DNA from: Halichoerus grypus
Taxonomy: Eukaryota; Chordata; Mammalia; Carnivora; Phocidae
Direction of reading: 5' to 3'
Assembly (NCBI RefSeq): GCF_964656455.1
Contig: NC_135720.1
Span: 52,044,598-52,108,597 of the forward strand
Length of the DNA stretch: 64,000 nt
The notes beneath the pieces were generated by a model. The model saw nothing but the letters and a program-made list of their open reading frames with translations. It was not told the DNA's origin and ran no database searches. Within the stretch, counting starts at the first letter, position 1, and each line of letters opens with the position of its first letter. Positions 1-11,082 of this stretch are shown here, piece after piece. The translations under genes and the position numbers were made by a program.

Positions 1-810
1 GACACTAGACCAGTGTTTTTCAAACTGCCTCTACAACCAGAATTATCTTTTCATAGACTAGAACAGAATAGAAAATATCCAAATGTATCACACGTCAGAG
101 TAAGTTTTCTTTCATAAAACTATTTTTCAGGGGTGTGTGTGTGCGTGTGTGCACATGTACACACACATACATACATAGGTCAGAATGTAAAAATATGTTT
201 TACTGTGGGTCATGTTCAAAAATATTTCAGAGCCATCACAAGAGTCTATAAGCTTTGGGTGAGCAAAGGCTGTGTCTGCTTTTATTCACCATTACATCTG
301 CAGAAACAACACACTGCCTGGCACACAGCAAATGTTCAATAAAATTTGTCAAGTGAACACAAGAATGAGGACAGATGTTGAAAAAATATGGGGAAGAAAC
401 CAACACTAAATTTTACCTACTTCACAATTTTGCTTTGGTCTCTATAGTATCCTAAATAAAACCTTGTGTTTTTCTCAAGAGCAGATTTTTACGAGGAAGA
501 GTAATTTATAAAAGCTAAAACTCTTCTAACTTTCAAGCCTATATAGTTATGAAGCCAAAAATAACTACTTGAGCGTCCCCCTCCCAGTGTTGCCCTTTTC
601 ACAGCCAAGCCCCCTGCTGAAGGAGCTGGAAGTGCTGTCCTCCATCACCCAAGCCCAGAATTTAACCAGGAGGCAGCAGAAAAGGGACTGATAAACAAAA
701 ATGTACTTTGATCCTCTCCAAATGTACAGGAGGAATCATTAACCCTGCCATCACCACCACAGCCTGCTAGTCAAGAGCTGAAACCTTGTTGTAAGAAAGC
801 CAACTATACT
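1..810. other. AFG1L downstream intron, mostly unique
   Basis: No gene recognised. Contains a GT/CA-rich simple repeat (about 133-175) and an L2-like 3' end (255-360: CACTGCCTGGCACACAGCAAATGTTCAATAAA-type signature). A short open stretch at 603-706 on the plus strand (KPPAEGAGSAVLHHPSPEF...) resembles no protein I can name and is not flanked by convincing splice sites. Confidence 0.5.
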
Positions 811-1020
811 GGGGAGCCTGGGTGGCTCAGTCCGTTAAGCGTCTGCCTTTGGCTCAGGTCATGATCCCAGGGTCCTGGGATCGAGTCCTGCATTGCATCG
901 GGCTCCTTGATCAGCGGGGAGCCTGCTTCTCCCTCTGCCTGCCGCCCGCCCTGCTTGTGCACATGCTCTCTCTCTCCCCCTCTCTGACAAATAAATAAAA
1001 TTTAAAAAAAAAAAAAAAGG
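811..1020 (+). mobile_element. CAN SINE
   Basis: tRNA-derived head, CT-rich body, A tail. Perfect target duplication AGAAAGCCAACTATAC at 794-809 and 1021-1036, so a recent, clean insertion. Confidence 0.95.
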
Positions 1021-1466
1021 AGAAAGCCAACTATACGGGTAAGAATGAAGCCACAAAACATTCCTACTGCAGCATTTGGCTTCTGCATGAGATATGCTAA
1101 GCATTTTATTAATGAAAACATTTCAAGGTTGAATCATGATGATAAGGTCTCCAGTTTACATATCAACTCTACTGGAGTTCCCTGGATTGAGGGTCCATCT
1201 GAGTCAATCATCTCAACACAAGTAGAATGGAGTGTTCGTGTCAGAGCCCAGGGCAAGTACAGGAATAAGGAGCAGAAGGGGGTGCTATGAAACAGACATC
1301 TTTCCCATTGAATCTCTTCAAAATTGAACACCTGTTTCCCAAGTCTAAAAAAGGAAAATAGTAACGAAAAAGAGCTTGTGAGAGCATTCTGAGGCTATTC
1401 TCCCAGATAGCAACCCCCCTCCATGCAAAATAAGAATCTGACCTATCTTTTATTACCTGTTTTGTA

Positions 1467-1653
1467 TTTTTTTTAAGATTTTATTTATTTATTTGACAGA
1501 GAGAGAGAGCACATAAGCAAGGGGAGGGGCAGAGGGAGAGGGAGAAGCAGACTCCCTGCTGAGCAGGGAACCCAACGTGGGGCTCAATCCAGGACTCTGG
1601 GATCATGACCTGAGCCGAAGGCAGACGCTTAACCGACTGAGCCACTCAGGTGC
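1467..1653 (-). mobile_element. CAN SINE
   Basis: Reverse copy (T-rich tail, TTTATTTATTTGACAGAGAG, ends GCCACTCAGGTGCC). Target duplication CCTGTTTTGTA at 1456-1466 and 1654-1664. Confidence 0.94.
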
Positions 1654-1664
1654 CCTGTTTTGTA

Positions 1665-3396
1665 AATATTCTAAACTAAACTGAGTACAGTCATAAAAAA
1701 TGTTCATTTCCCTTCCTACTGTAGAATTCCTTTCTCTTCCCCTCTCTGCATTATAAAGATGTTCTTAACCAAATGTTGCCACACACCCAGCTCTGTGAAC
1801 AACCACAGATGTTACCATATCCTCTCTAACTCTTTCAAGCACTCAGATGAATTATATTTATCATACCTCCCTTCAATTTATTAGCATATGGCTGTATTTT
1901 CCAAACTAAAATCCATTAACTTTTATAGGTTTGGGGTATTATTATTATTTTTTAAGTCCTTTTGCAGAAGTGGAAACAGTTGGGTTTTACTAACCATCTC
2001 CATGTATGGTTAAGTGGTTGAAGTAACAGGAGAAACAAAGATATTGATTTTAGCAATGACTAAACATGAAAGTGAAGGTATAGAAAGTAACTGTTCTCCA
2101 AAGAGGCAAAGAATGAGAGACAACAGAATGAGACCTGCTAGCAGTACCCAAAGGTGTGGACACATAAAACTGCTCAAACACCTGGCATAAATTGCTTTCT
2201 AAATAAGAAGTAAGCCTGCACTGTTCTCAAAAATACCAATTAGCCAATGAACTAAGAAAAAGAACAGCTTGAGCTTCTTTAACAGTTTTCAAATCTGTAA
2301 GCTCCAAGAACATAAAGAATCTTAAGGGGCAAGCTCTCTCACTCACTTGTTTATGAATTCACCAATTCTTTTTATTAGACTTGCTAAATAAATCTATAAA
2401 TGTAAAACAGGCATTCAAAAACAAATAAGAGGGAGGACCCAGAAAAGAACAGTTGGATCTTTAAGGCACTATAACTACTTATTTGGCTCCTATTATTTTT
2501 CTTGTCCTAAAATTCTTACTAAGATAAGAAACTTTGCCTCTACTTCCTCATAATGCAAATTTGTTATGGCTATAGGGGAGCCTGAGATTTATCAGTTGAG
2601 CAGCAAAACTGATTTTGCTATATGTAAATGTGCATTTTTAGTTAGCCAATAAAAGAAATGATTGATAAGCAATAAGACCAGATAAAGTAAGAGCCACCTT
2701 CATGACGTCGGTGAAGGTGGGTAAATAGGGAGAGGTTTAGAACTAGGAGAGAAGAATTTGTTTGAAGGAAACTGAAGCCAAAAAACAGACAAGTTCACCA
2801 AGAATGAAGTCAGAAAAGAAGCAAGACATTCTTTGATTAGGAAAATCTAAAAAGTAAGCAATAGCTCATAAGGTTTCCAAGAAAACTGTACCCAATATAT
2901 GGATGTGGGAGACCAAGGAAACATAACCACTCATTCATTAAGAATATCCACTAATAACTCAATGAAAGATAATAGTAACTAAATTGAGGACAAGGGTTTA
3001 GATTATGAGTAAAAATATAAGCGGAAATTAAAAGTAAAAAAGAACAGCTTATTTTTTTTAAGTATTAGCTGAGTCAAATAGCTTTGAGAAATGAGATTCT
3101 TATTTACCTCATAACCTATTTACAAATGATTACCTTCCCTGAGATGAACTCAGTTTATACACTAAGCAATGCGTGCAGCCGACCATGCTAACCAATCCTA
3201 AACTACAGTCGCACCCTGAGAAGAAAAAGAAAAGAAAACTAAGATAACGGCCCTCCTCTCCCCACCCCCCCATTTTACTTTGCCTCATCCTATTCCCTGG
3301 CTGGCAATGGACTGAGGGGTGGAAATGGAAATATCCCTGAGTGAAAGCTGGGAGCCTCCTGTTTAGACCACTCGAAACTTACTTTAACATACTTAC
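1665..3396. other. AFG1L intron 3, unique
   Basis: AT-rich intron downstream of the 3397-3448 exon. I find no coding exon matching the next AFG1L segment (the one starting TGKT), no RNA gene and no recognisable repeat apart from short low-complexity runs. Confidence 0.5.
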
Positions 3397-3448
3397 CAAC
3401 GTCTCCATAAACATATAGGCCTCTTGGAGGTCTGCTCCTTGAAAAAAG
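3397..3448 (-). CDS. AFG1L: AFG1L (LACE1) internal coding exon, start of Walker A
   Basis: On the minus strand this 52 nt exon reads LFSRSRPPRGLYVYGDVG. It has an acceptor (TTTGCAG) just above 3448 and a strong donor (G|GTAAGT) at 3397/3396. It continues in frame from the exon at 38017-38240, which ends on a whole Lys codon, so the joined protein reads ...GLFSK/LFSRS..., as in mammalian AFG1L. The exon stops after the first base of a Gly codon inside GDVGTGKT, so the P-loop (Walker A) is split between this exon and the next, which lies left of the window. AFG1L is a mitochondrial AAA+ ATPase of the AFG1 family, linked to turnover of inner-membrane respiratory subunits; that role is family knowledge and is not visible here. 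Splice sites and frame are intact, so this looks like a working exon. Confidence 0.93.
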
Positions 3449-4085
3449 CTGCAAATTAAGAACAAATTATAAATCTCTTACACGGAAATAATTAAATATC
3501 ATCACATACAGAGTGTTCCTAACTGTCAGATACAGGACTAAAATGGGCTATTGTACACAATAAGTTAAAATATTTGATGTAAAAGGCTATGAAGCCCAAG
3601 TTACATTTTAACGCAGGAGGCAAGAATCATAAAGCCCAGAGCAAGGGCTCTGAAGGGACACAACTTGAGTTTGCATCCCCTACATCATTTAGTAACTAGG
3701 TAATCTTCCCCCTCTTTCCTAAATGGGCTCCCCAAACAATAATAGCCTAGACCATTCCCAGCAAGCAAGAGATCAGAAGAATTTTTCTAGAGACACTGAA
3801 TAGTCTCCAGAAAAAAAGGAAAACAAACAAACAAAAACCTGAAGGTACTTATGTGCAGACTTCTCTTAAAGAAATAACTGGTCCCTATTAGATCACCTTA
3901 CAGTAGAGCACACCAGTCAACCAGCCTCTTACGGATAGAGCCTTCAGTTGGCTTGTTAGTATCTGAAAAGATTCTAAAATGAACTGACACACAACAATCA
4001 ATAGAAACTTGAAAAGGAAAATGTTCAAGATGAAAGCTGGAGACCAGAACAAGGGTACAGAAGGGAGAAAAACTCAGAGGAAACA

Positions 4086-4289
4086 GGGGCACCTGGGTGG
4101 TTCAGTCGGTTAAGCATCCACCTCTTGATCTCAGCTCAGGTCATGATCTCAGGGTCTGGGATCGAGGCCCACGTGGGGCTCCACAATCAGTGCAGAGTCT
4201 GCTTGTCCCTCTCCCTCTGCTCCTCTCCCACCCTTGTTCATGCACATGCACTCTCTCTCTCAAATAAATAAAGAAAATCTTTTAAAAAT
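4086..4289 (+). mobile_element. CAN SINE, older copy
   Basis: Starts GGGGCACCTGGGTGGTTCAG and ends in an AAATAAATAAAG-type tail. It interrupts the HAL1/L1 ORF1 fossil region. Confidence 0.92.
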
Positions 4290-4428
4290 AAAACTGCAAT
4301 CAACATAATTAACATGCTGGGGAAAATAAGAGAAGCTATTAAAACTGTAAAGCAAGAACAAAATGCAATTTTGAAAAAGGAACATCAAGAACAAAAGAAC
4401 ATTTTGAAATTTAAAATATGTTAGCAGG

Positions 4429-4760
4429 GGGGCACCTGGCTGGCTCAGTCAGTAGAGCATGTGACTCTTGATCTCAGGGTTATGAGTTCAAACCCCACGT
4501 TGAGTGTAGAGATTACTTAAAAATAAAAAAATCTTTTTTTTTTTAAGATATTACTTATTTATTTGACAGAGACAGACACAGCGAGAGAGGGAACACAAGC
4601 AGGGGGAGTAGGAGAGGGAGAAGCAGGCTTCCTGCTGAGCAGGGAGCCCGATGTGGGGCTCGATCCCAGGACCCTGGGATCATAACCTGAGCCAAAGGCA
4701 GACGCTTAACGAATGAGCCACCCAGGCGCCCCAAAATAAAAAAATCTTAAAAAAAAAAAG
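4429..4760 (+). mobile_element. Short CAN SINE, split by a younger SINE
   Basis: Head and TCTTGATCTCAGGGTTATGAG body at 4429-4533; its A-rich tail is split by the minus-strand SINE at 4534-4732 and resumes at 4733. This shorter SINE form (no long CT-rich body) is an older subfamily also seen at 8052, 23246, 24686, 38403, 43676, 54106 and 59520. Confidence 0.88.
4534..4732 (-). mobile_element. CAN SINE nested in another SINE tail
   Basis: Inserted in the A-rich tail of the SINE at 4429. The tail sequence AAAATAAAAAAATCTT is repeated on both sides as the target duplication. Confidence 0.93.
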
Positions 4761-5640
4761 TATGGTAGCAGAAATACAATTTCAGAAAAAGGATTAGAAG
4801 ATAAACTTGAAGAGCTGTCTCAAAAAAATACAACAAATAAACAGCAACAAGAATACATGGAAAAATATAAGAAAATTACTGGATTAATTCATCAGGAGGT
4901 CCAATATCTGACAAAAAAGGAATTCCAGAAAGAGAAAATAGAAGAAAAAGGAGAGGAGGAAGTTATCTAAGAAAGAATGCAAAGATTTTTTCTCAAATCT
5001 GAAGGACTTCATTTCTAGATTGGGAGGAAAGAGTAAGTACCCAGCACAGGAAGGGAAATAAAACCTATACCAAGTCACAATCCTGAAATTTCAGATACCA
5101 GGGATATAAAGAACACCCTACAAACATCCTAGGTGGCTTTTCGGGAGGATAACAAAGGGGCAAGGGAACAGGTCACAAACAACAGATAAAGATTTGAATA
5201 AGATTTGAGGGACAATGATTTCCAATCTAATCCATCCAATCTATCCATCAAGTACAAAAACGGAAAATTGGCATTCCATCCATAGAGGGTCTTAAAAACA
5301 CCTCCCCATCAGAAATAGGAACACCTTGACTCCAGAAAAGACAGATGAGCCTGAGAAGGAAGCCCTGGTAAGATGGAGGGTTGCTCTAGAAGCAAAGAGG
5401 CACAAGCAGATAAAGAAAGCAATCACGTCCGGACGGAAACAGGAGGATGGAGGGCTCCAAAGGAAGAAACAAAATGGAACTTCTCTTTGCCTGATATTAT
5501 TATCAACCCTAATAACCATCCTAAATTTTGTTCCACTTAGAAGAGTAATCTTCAAACTCTGCAACAGCTTCTAGACACCTGTGCAAAAGCCAAGGTAAGC
5601 CAGGGCAGAGAGAATTCAGACAGGGTAAAAGCAGAAAGAA

Positions 5641-6194
5641 GTGAAGGTTATGCCACTTAGCACAAACCAGAGCAGTCAGGATTTCGGCAGAGAACATTCT
5701 CAAAGGCTATGTTATCATCTAGTGTTGATTATACAAAATGCTTTTGTTTTTTAATCTGTGGGTTCACTCCAACATACCTCAGAAACCTCTCTAGTTTTCC
5801 TGCTCCTCTTGGCTTTCTCTGAGAACCCAGCCCCTGACTCCAGCACACCCCTTCCAGAAGAACCTTCCCCATGGTTTAGGCAAAAGGATCTTCTTTGCTT
5901 TGATTCTGCCAGCTGGATGCCTTCCCTGTGTTCTTCTGCACATTAACTCTCCATCTATTCTTAAACTTCAACGGAAAACAGATTCTACTCCTGCCAAAAC
6001 CTCTTAATTTGTTTTGTTTTAAAATTTTATATGTGCCATTCTTGTACACTGGTTATTCTATTTTCAACTTGTCAGAAAAAAGCATTATGCTCTTAAATAA
6101 TTTTAGAACAGCTTCAAATTGGAAAACTTGCATACAACCTCATAATCTCTAAGTATATTCTATGTATTAGAAATCTTTTGAAAGCAACATTCTG
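5641..6194. other. Intronic, nothing recognised
   Basis: No repeat or gene identified by eye. The short open stretches are not supported. Confidence 0.4.
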
Positions 6195-6399
6195 GGGGTG
6201 CCTGGGTGGCTCAGTCGTTAAGCGTCCGCCTTCAGCTCAGGTCATGATCCCAGGGTCCTGGGATTGGGTCCCACATCGGGCTCCCTGCTCAGCGGGAAGC
6301 CTGCTTCTCCCTCTCCCACTCCCCCTGCTTGTGTTCCCTCCCTCGCTGTGTCTCTCTCTGTCAAATAAATAAATAAAATCTTTAAAAAAAAAAAAAAAG
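6195..6399 (+). mobile_element. CAN SINE
   Basis: Young type with AGTCGTTAAGCG. Target duplication AAAGCAACATTCTG (6181-6194) versus AAAACAACATTCTG (6400-6413). Confidence 0.95.
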
Positions 6400-6878
6400 A
6401 AAACAACATTCTGTATTCTGTGAAGTGTCACAGCAATTCATAATTCTTCACAACACATTTTGCAGGAATAGTCCCGGGTCTACCCTAGTACTATTCACAT
6501 GATACCATCAATATATGCTAAATAAATGAAGTTCGAGGCAAAAATTTAACAAAGATTGGGGAAAAAAGATGACATGGAGAGAACTCAATCAAGGCTGTCC
6601 AAAAAAATAGCATTTGGTTCTATCTTCTGTTTTACCCACTCAAACTCAACATATTTTGGAAAGAACATTTTAACAAATATGTTACACTATATATTACACA
6701 CATATTTTCTAATTACGTAACTATAATATATAACTATAACATGTTAGATACCATCTACCTAAACAATATATACTCCAAGTATTTCCACTTTGAGAGGTAA
6801 GCTAATTTTCTCCTAATATATTTTCAGTCTACCAAAAACTACTGAAATTATTTCAAGGGATTTAAAAATCTGTATGTT
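6400..6878. other. Intronic, nothing recognised
   Basis: AT-rich, with short TATA-like dinucleotide runs near 6690-6780. No gene or named repeat. Confidence 0.4.
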
Positions 6879-7079
6879 GGGGCGCCTGGGTGGCTCAGAT
6901 GGTTAAGCGTCTGCCTTCGGCTCAGGTCATGATCCTAGGGTCCTGGGATCGAGCCCCGCATTGGGCTCCCTGCTCAGCAGGAAGCCTGCTTCTCCCTCTC
7001 CCACTCCCCCTGCTTGTGTTCCCTCTCTTGCTGTGTCTCTCTCTGTCAAATAAATAAATAAAGTCTTTAAAAAAAAAGA
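6879..7079 (+). mobile_element. CAN SINE
   Basis: GGGGCGCCTGGGTGGCTCAG head, intact CT-rich body ending TCAAATAAATAAATAAAG and an A tail. Confidence 0.95.
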
Positions 7080-7339
7080 AAAGAAATTGCAATCTCACCC
7101 ATATCTGCACTCATTTTTTCCTCTCTCTCTCCTACGACAAAGTAAGATGATTCTTCTTCCTATGTAACTTTTTATCAATTTCTGGATCTCAGTCCTCACC
7201 CCCACCACTTTCCCAGGAACCATGCCCATCAAATTAAATGTTTCACTTCTCTTGTAATCCTTTTCAGCAACAGCTTTATAAATGTGTTCCTGTGAATTTA
7301 TTTTTATAATCTATTAAGTGTAATGTCTTGTAAGCAAGA

Positions 7340-8402
7340 CATAAACCCAAAAGCTATAATGGAAAAGACAGAAACATTAAAAGCAATGAAATTAAACATA
7401 TCTGTTTGGGGAAAAAATGCTAAGAACAGTAAAAAGGCAAGAAAAAAAATCTGGCAATATTACAGACAAGAATTTGTTTCCTTAGTAAGCATAGTTTTTA
7501 TAAACCGATAAGAAAACAAATACAAATGGCTTAAACATTTGAAAGAATACTTATTCTCCTTCACAATAAAAGAGGTATGTTTTAAAATAACAATGAAATA
7601 CTGCCATGACAAAAATCTAAAAGTCTGAGAGAATACAGTACTGTCAAAAATGTAAGGAGACATGCAGGCTCATAAATTAGTAAGAATATGAACTGCTGCA
7701 ATCTTTTTTTTTTCATAGCACAGTGAATTTTAATGTCCTCCCCTTTGGGAAGGTCACACTGTACACTTTTGGAGATACCCCTAAAGTTGTCCAGTAATTC
7801 CACTTCTGGGTATTTATCCAAAGGAAATGAAAACACTAAGAAAGATATCTGCACCCCCATGTTATTGCTGCACAACCAAGACATGAAAATAACAAAAGTG
7901 TCCAAAAATTGAAAATGGATAAAGAAAATATATACATTGGGATATTATTCAGGTATAAAAAAAAAGGAAATCTTGCCATTTGTAACAACATGGACGAACC
8001 TTGAGGGCATTATACTAAGTAAAGTAAATCTGGCAGAAAAAGACATATACTGGGGTGCCTGGCTGGCTCAGTTGGAAGACCCTGTGACTGTTGATCTTGG
8101 GGTTGTGAGATCAAGCCCCACATTGGTGTAGAGATTACTTAAAATAAATAAACTTAAAAAAAAAAAAAAGAAAAACACATATAATGAATAATATCACTTA
8201 TCTCTGGAATCCCCAAAACAAAAACCAAAAAGTAAAACTCCTAGAACTCTCTAGTCAGACAGCCTTCTCAAGTTTAGGAGACTTACTGTAATAACCTAAA
8301 TCAGAAGGGAGGATAAGAAAAGCAGGTGTCAAAAGAATGTCATTAAAATTGTTTTAAACAATATGGCTAAACTAACAATTGTACAATAAAGAAATGTGCT
8401 GT
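7340..8402 (+). mobile_element. Old L1 3' fragment (ORF2 C-terminus)
   Basis: Carries decayed ORF2 end landmarks: TTCCACTTCTGGGTATTTATCC (read in parts near 7798), the CTTGCCATTTGTAACAACATGGA block near 7972, and the TAAGTAAAGTAAATCTGGCAGA end near 8015. It resumes after the SINE at 8052. Frame is broken in many places. Confidence 0.75.
8052..8168 (+). mobile_element. Short CAN SINE in L1 tail
   Basis: Older short form. Approximate target duplication GAAAAAGACATATA / AGAAAAACACATATA flanks it within the L1. Confidence 0.9.
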
Positions 8403-8607
8403 GGGGCACCTGGGTGGCGCAGTCAGTTAGGCGTCCAAACCCTGGCTTTGGCTCAGGTCATGGTCTCAGGGTCATGAGACCAGGCTCTCCACTCAACACA
8501 GTCTGCTTGGGACTCTCTCTCTGTCCCTCCCCAACATGCTCGGTGTCCTTCTCTCTTTCTCTCTCAAATAAATAAATGAATAAATCTTTAAAAAAAAAAA
8601 AAAAAAA
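8403..8607 (+). mobile_element. CAN SINE, older
   Basis: Diverged head (GTGGCGCAGTCAGTTAGGCG). Flanks AGAAATGTGCTG and AGAACTGTGCTG are its target duplication. Confidence 0.93.
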
Positions 8608-8837
8608 GAACTGTGCTGATATCACCAGTGTTTGGGGTCCTGGCTGTTATGCATTTGGTGATACACTCCAAACCACTAAGTTTAGTAAAATTTATGTTTT
8701 GAAGTTTATATACAGTATATAAAAGCTGATTTCCACCCAAAGAATCTTTTGAACATGGGGTTTACATTTTAAAAAGTAAACATCCAATCATTCTATCAAA
8801 ATTTTATGAGACATAACCAATGCAAAGTGTGAATCCA

Positions 8838-8862
8838 AACACACACACACAGAGACACACAC
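8838..8862. repeat. (AC)n microsatellite
   Basis: Short CACACA run with one AG interruption. Confidence 0.85.
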
Positions 8863-8923
8863 AGTTAAAGGGATATTTAGGGAACAACTGAAGAAATTTA
8901 AATGTGGGCTTCATATTTAGGGT

Positions 8924-8995
8924 TGCGAGATGAAATACACAATGTCCAGTTAAATGGGAATTTCAGATTAACATCAAATAATTTTTTAGTATGTA

Positions 8996-9030
<35 letters not shown>

Positions 9031-9135
9031 CTCCCAAATATTGCAAGAGATATACATACACTAAAAAAGTATTATTTATCTGAATAACTTACCTGGACAT
9101 CCTGTATTTTTCTTTGGTAAAATCAAGCAACTCTA
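8924..9135. mobile_element. Palindromic DNA-transposon relic
   Basis: The left arm (8924-9000: GGTTGCGAGATGAAATAC... TGTCCAG ... TTTCAGATTA... TTTTTTAGTATG) is the imperfect reverse complement of the right arm (about 9040-9135: CACTAAAAAAGT ... TTATCTGAATAA ... CTGGACATCCTGTATTTTT ... AAGCAACTC). The loop holds a (TG)n tract at 9000-9029. Such long inverted repeats are typical of non-autonomous DNA transposons; I do not name the family. Confidence 0.65.
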
Positions 9136-9385
9136 TTTTAGATAATATTATCATATCAATGTTAAATTTCTTGGGTGTGATAATGGTAATACAGTTATGC
9201 AGGAGGATGTCCTTGTTAGGAAATACATAATGATGTTTTAAAGGGTCGAGTGTTATTATGTTGCAACTTTCAGCTCATTAAAGAAAATTATATATATATT
9301 TTGAGAGAAAAACCAAATGGGGCAAAATGTTAACCATTCATGGATTTAAGTGTATTGTTGAAATTTTTCAAAATAAAACGTTGTG
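9136..9385 (+). mobile_element. Old L1-type 3' UTR remnant
   Basis: GTGATAATGGTAATACAGTTATG, AGGAAATACATAATGA, GCAAAATGTTAAC and the terminal TTTCAAAATAAAA match a 3' tail common in old mammalian LINE elements. Family assignment is tentative. Confidence 0.5.
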
Positions 9386-10515
9386 GGGGAGGGAATTTGA
9401 TGAGTCCAATATGGCGGAGGAGTAGGAGACCTTAGCTTCCTCTGGTCCCAGGAATTCAGCTAGGTAGCTATCAAATCATTCTGAACACCTGTGAATTTAA
9501 CTGGGAAATCGAAGAATAGCTGCAACTCTACAAATAAAAAAGCAACCACTTTCTGCAAGGTAGGAGGTACAGAGAAGTGAATCTGAGGCAATAAATGGAT
9601 AGATAAACGGGGAAGGGGGGTAAACCTCCATCAGCCAGCACTGGAAAGTGATATAGCAGCTGAGCACAAAATCAAAACTTTAAAAACTCTGCTCCCGTGA
9701 GGGACATCCCTGCCGGAAAGATGCTCAGGTGGTGAAGCAGGGCAGAATCCTAGGTGGGACAGTATGGTCTCAGGATCCCCAGGGACACAGGAAGACCGGG
9801 GATGCCTGAGTGCGGCAGAGTCCCCAGGCATCTGAGCAAGAAAGCCAGCGGCAATCAGTGAGCCCAGGAGTGGGATCTCAGTTTATTCCATAAACCAGCA
9901 TGTTAGCACGACCACTCTCCAAGCAGGGGCCCAGCAAGCAGCAGAACTACCATGAGATCCTCCCACTTCCTCACCCAGGGAGGAAAGGTGCAGGTGTGCG
10001 CGGCAGGAGTTTGCTGGGTTTGGAGGCTCCAAACAGGATCCCATGCCTGAGATAGAAACGCTTGGTCACAGGCTGGGTGAACACAGAGTGCAGAAAGAGA
10101 CCAGGAAGACAGGAGTGATTGACAGTTTTTCCCTGAGAATGCACTGAGGAGTGGGGCTCCGAGATTTCAGCTCTGGGGCTGCAGATTGGGAGGCTGCCAT
10201 TTTCATTCTCATCCCCTAAAGAGGCTCAGAAAGCCTTCAGGGAACAAAAGCCACATAGAGGAATCCAGAACAGCATACTTAGCCTGGCCCCCCTGGCAAG
10301 GGTGGTGCAATTCCACCTGGGGCAAAGGCACCTGAGATTCAGCACAACAGGCCCCTCCCTCAGAAGATCAGCAAGAATATCCGGCCAAGACCAAGTTTAC
10401 TGATCACACAGAACTGCAAAACTCCAGCACTAGGGGAAAAAATTATATAAAATTCATGGGGTTTTCCCCATGATTCTTTAGTCCTTCAATTTTAATTTTT
10501 TTTCTCTTTCCTTTT

Positions 10516-10713
10516 TTTTTTTCTCTAAGATTTTATTTATTTATTTGACAGACAGAGAAAGAGCGAGAGCAGGAACACAAGCAGGGGGAGTGGAAGAGGG
10601 AGAAGCAGGCTTCCCGCTGAGCAGGGAGCCCGATGTGGGACTCGATCCCAGGACCCTGGGATCATGACCTGAGCTGAAGGCAGATGCTTAACGACTGAGC
10701 CCCCTAGGCGCCC
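10516..10713 (-). mobile_element. CAN SINE in L1 5' UTR
   Basis: Target duplication TCTCTTTCCTTTTT on both sides (10502-10515 and 10714-10727). Confidence 0.94.
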
Positions 10714-11023
10714 TCTCTTTCCTTTTTCAACCAATTTATTTTATCAACTCTTTTTTTTAAATCTTTTTTAATTTTCTTTTTTACACTTACATCCTATCCT
10801 TTTGTTGTATTTAATTTTATTTTTGTATATATAAGTTTTTCTTTCTTTACAATTTTTGGATGCAGTTTCTTCTGACAAAGAGACCAAAATACATCCAGAA
10901 TCTAGTGTATTGCTCTGTTCTCTTCACCTGTCTGATCATATTCTCTTTTCTTTTTGTTAAAGTCTTCTTTAATTTCCATCTTTACACTTACATTCTACCC
11001 TTTTGATGTAATTAATTTTATTT

Positions 11024-11082
11024 TTGTGTGTATATATATGTGTATATATATATGTGTGTGTATATATATATATATATATATG
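11024..11082. repeat. (TA/TG)n microsatellite in L1 5' UTR
   Basis: Alternating TATA and TGTG runs. The neighbouring 5' UTR units (ACATCCTATCC...TTTAATTTTATTTTTGT...AAGTTTTTCTTTCTTTAC) recur at about 10788, 10990 and 11220, so this UTR carries imperfect tandem repeats of roughly 220 bp. Confidence 0.8.

Larger units (their letters stand above)
4290..5640 (+). mobile_element. HAL1 / old L1 ORF1 fossil
   Basis: After removing two SINEs (4429-4760), the sequence follows the ORF1 layout of half-L1 (HAL1) elements. First comes a Lys/Glu-rich coiled-coil part (4290-4428 and 4761-4980). Then blocks around 5000-5300 match recalled HAL1 phrases (a GTACCCAGCACA-like stretch, ACCAAGTCACAATC, GAAATTTCAGATACCAGGG, ATGATTTCCAA). 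A basic C-terminal part follows to about 5500. No open frame survives beyond short pieces. A search against a repeat library would settle HAL1 versus L1M. Confidence 0.6.

Noticed and set aside
603..706. Open stretch KPPAEGAGSAVLHHPSPEF on the plus strand
   Set aside because: About 34 codons, no splice sites, no homology I can name, and opposite to AFG1L.
6178..6431. Recurring 60-70 codon open frames such as [19 protein letters not shown] on one strand and a RSRLPAEQGARC type on the other
   Set aside because: They are read-through of the CAN SINE head and body in every copy, not genes.
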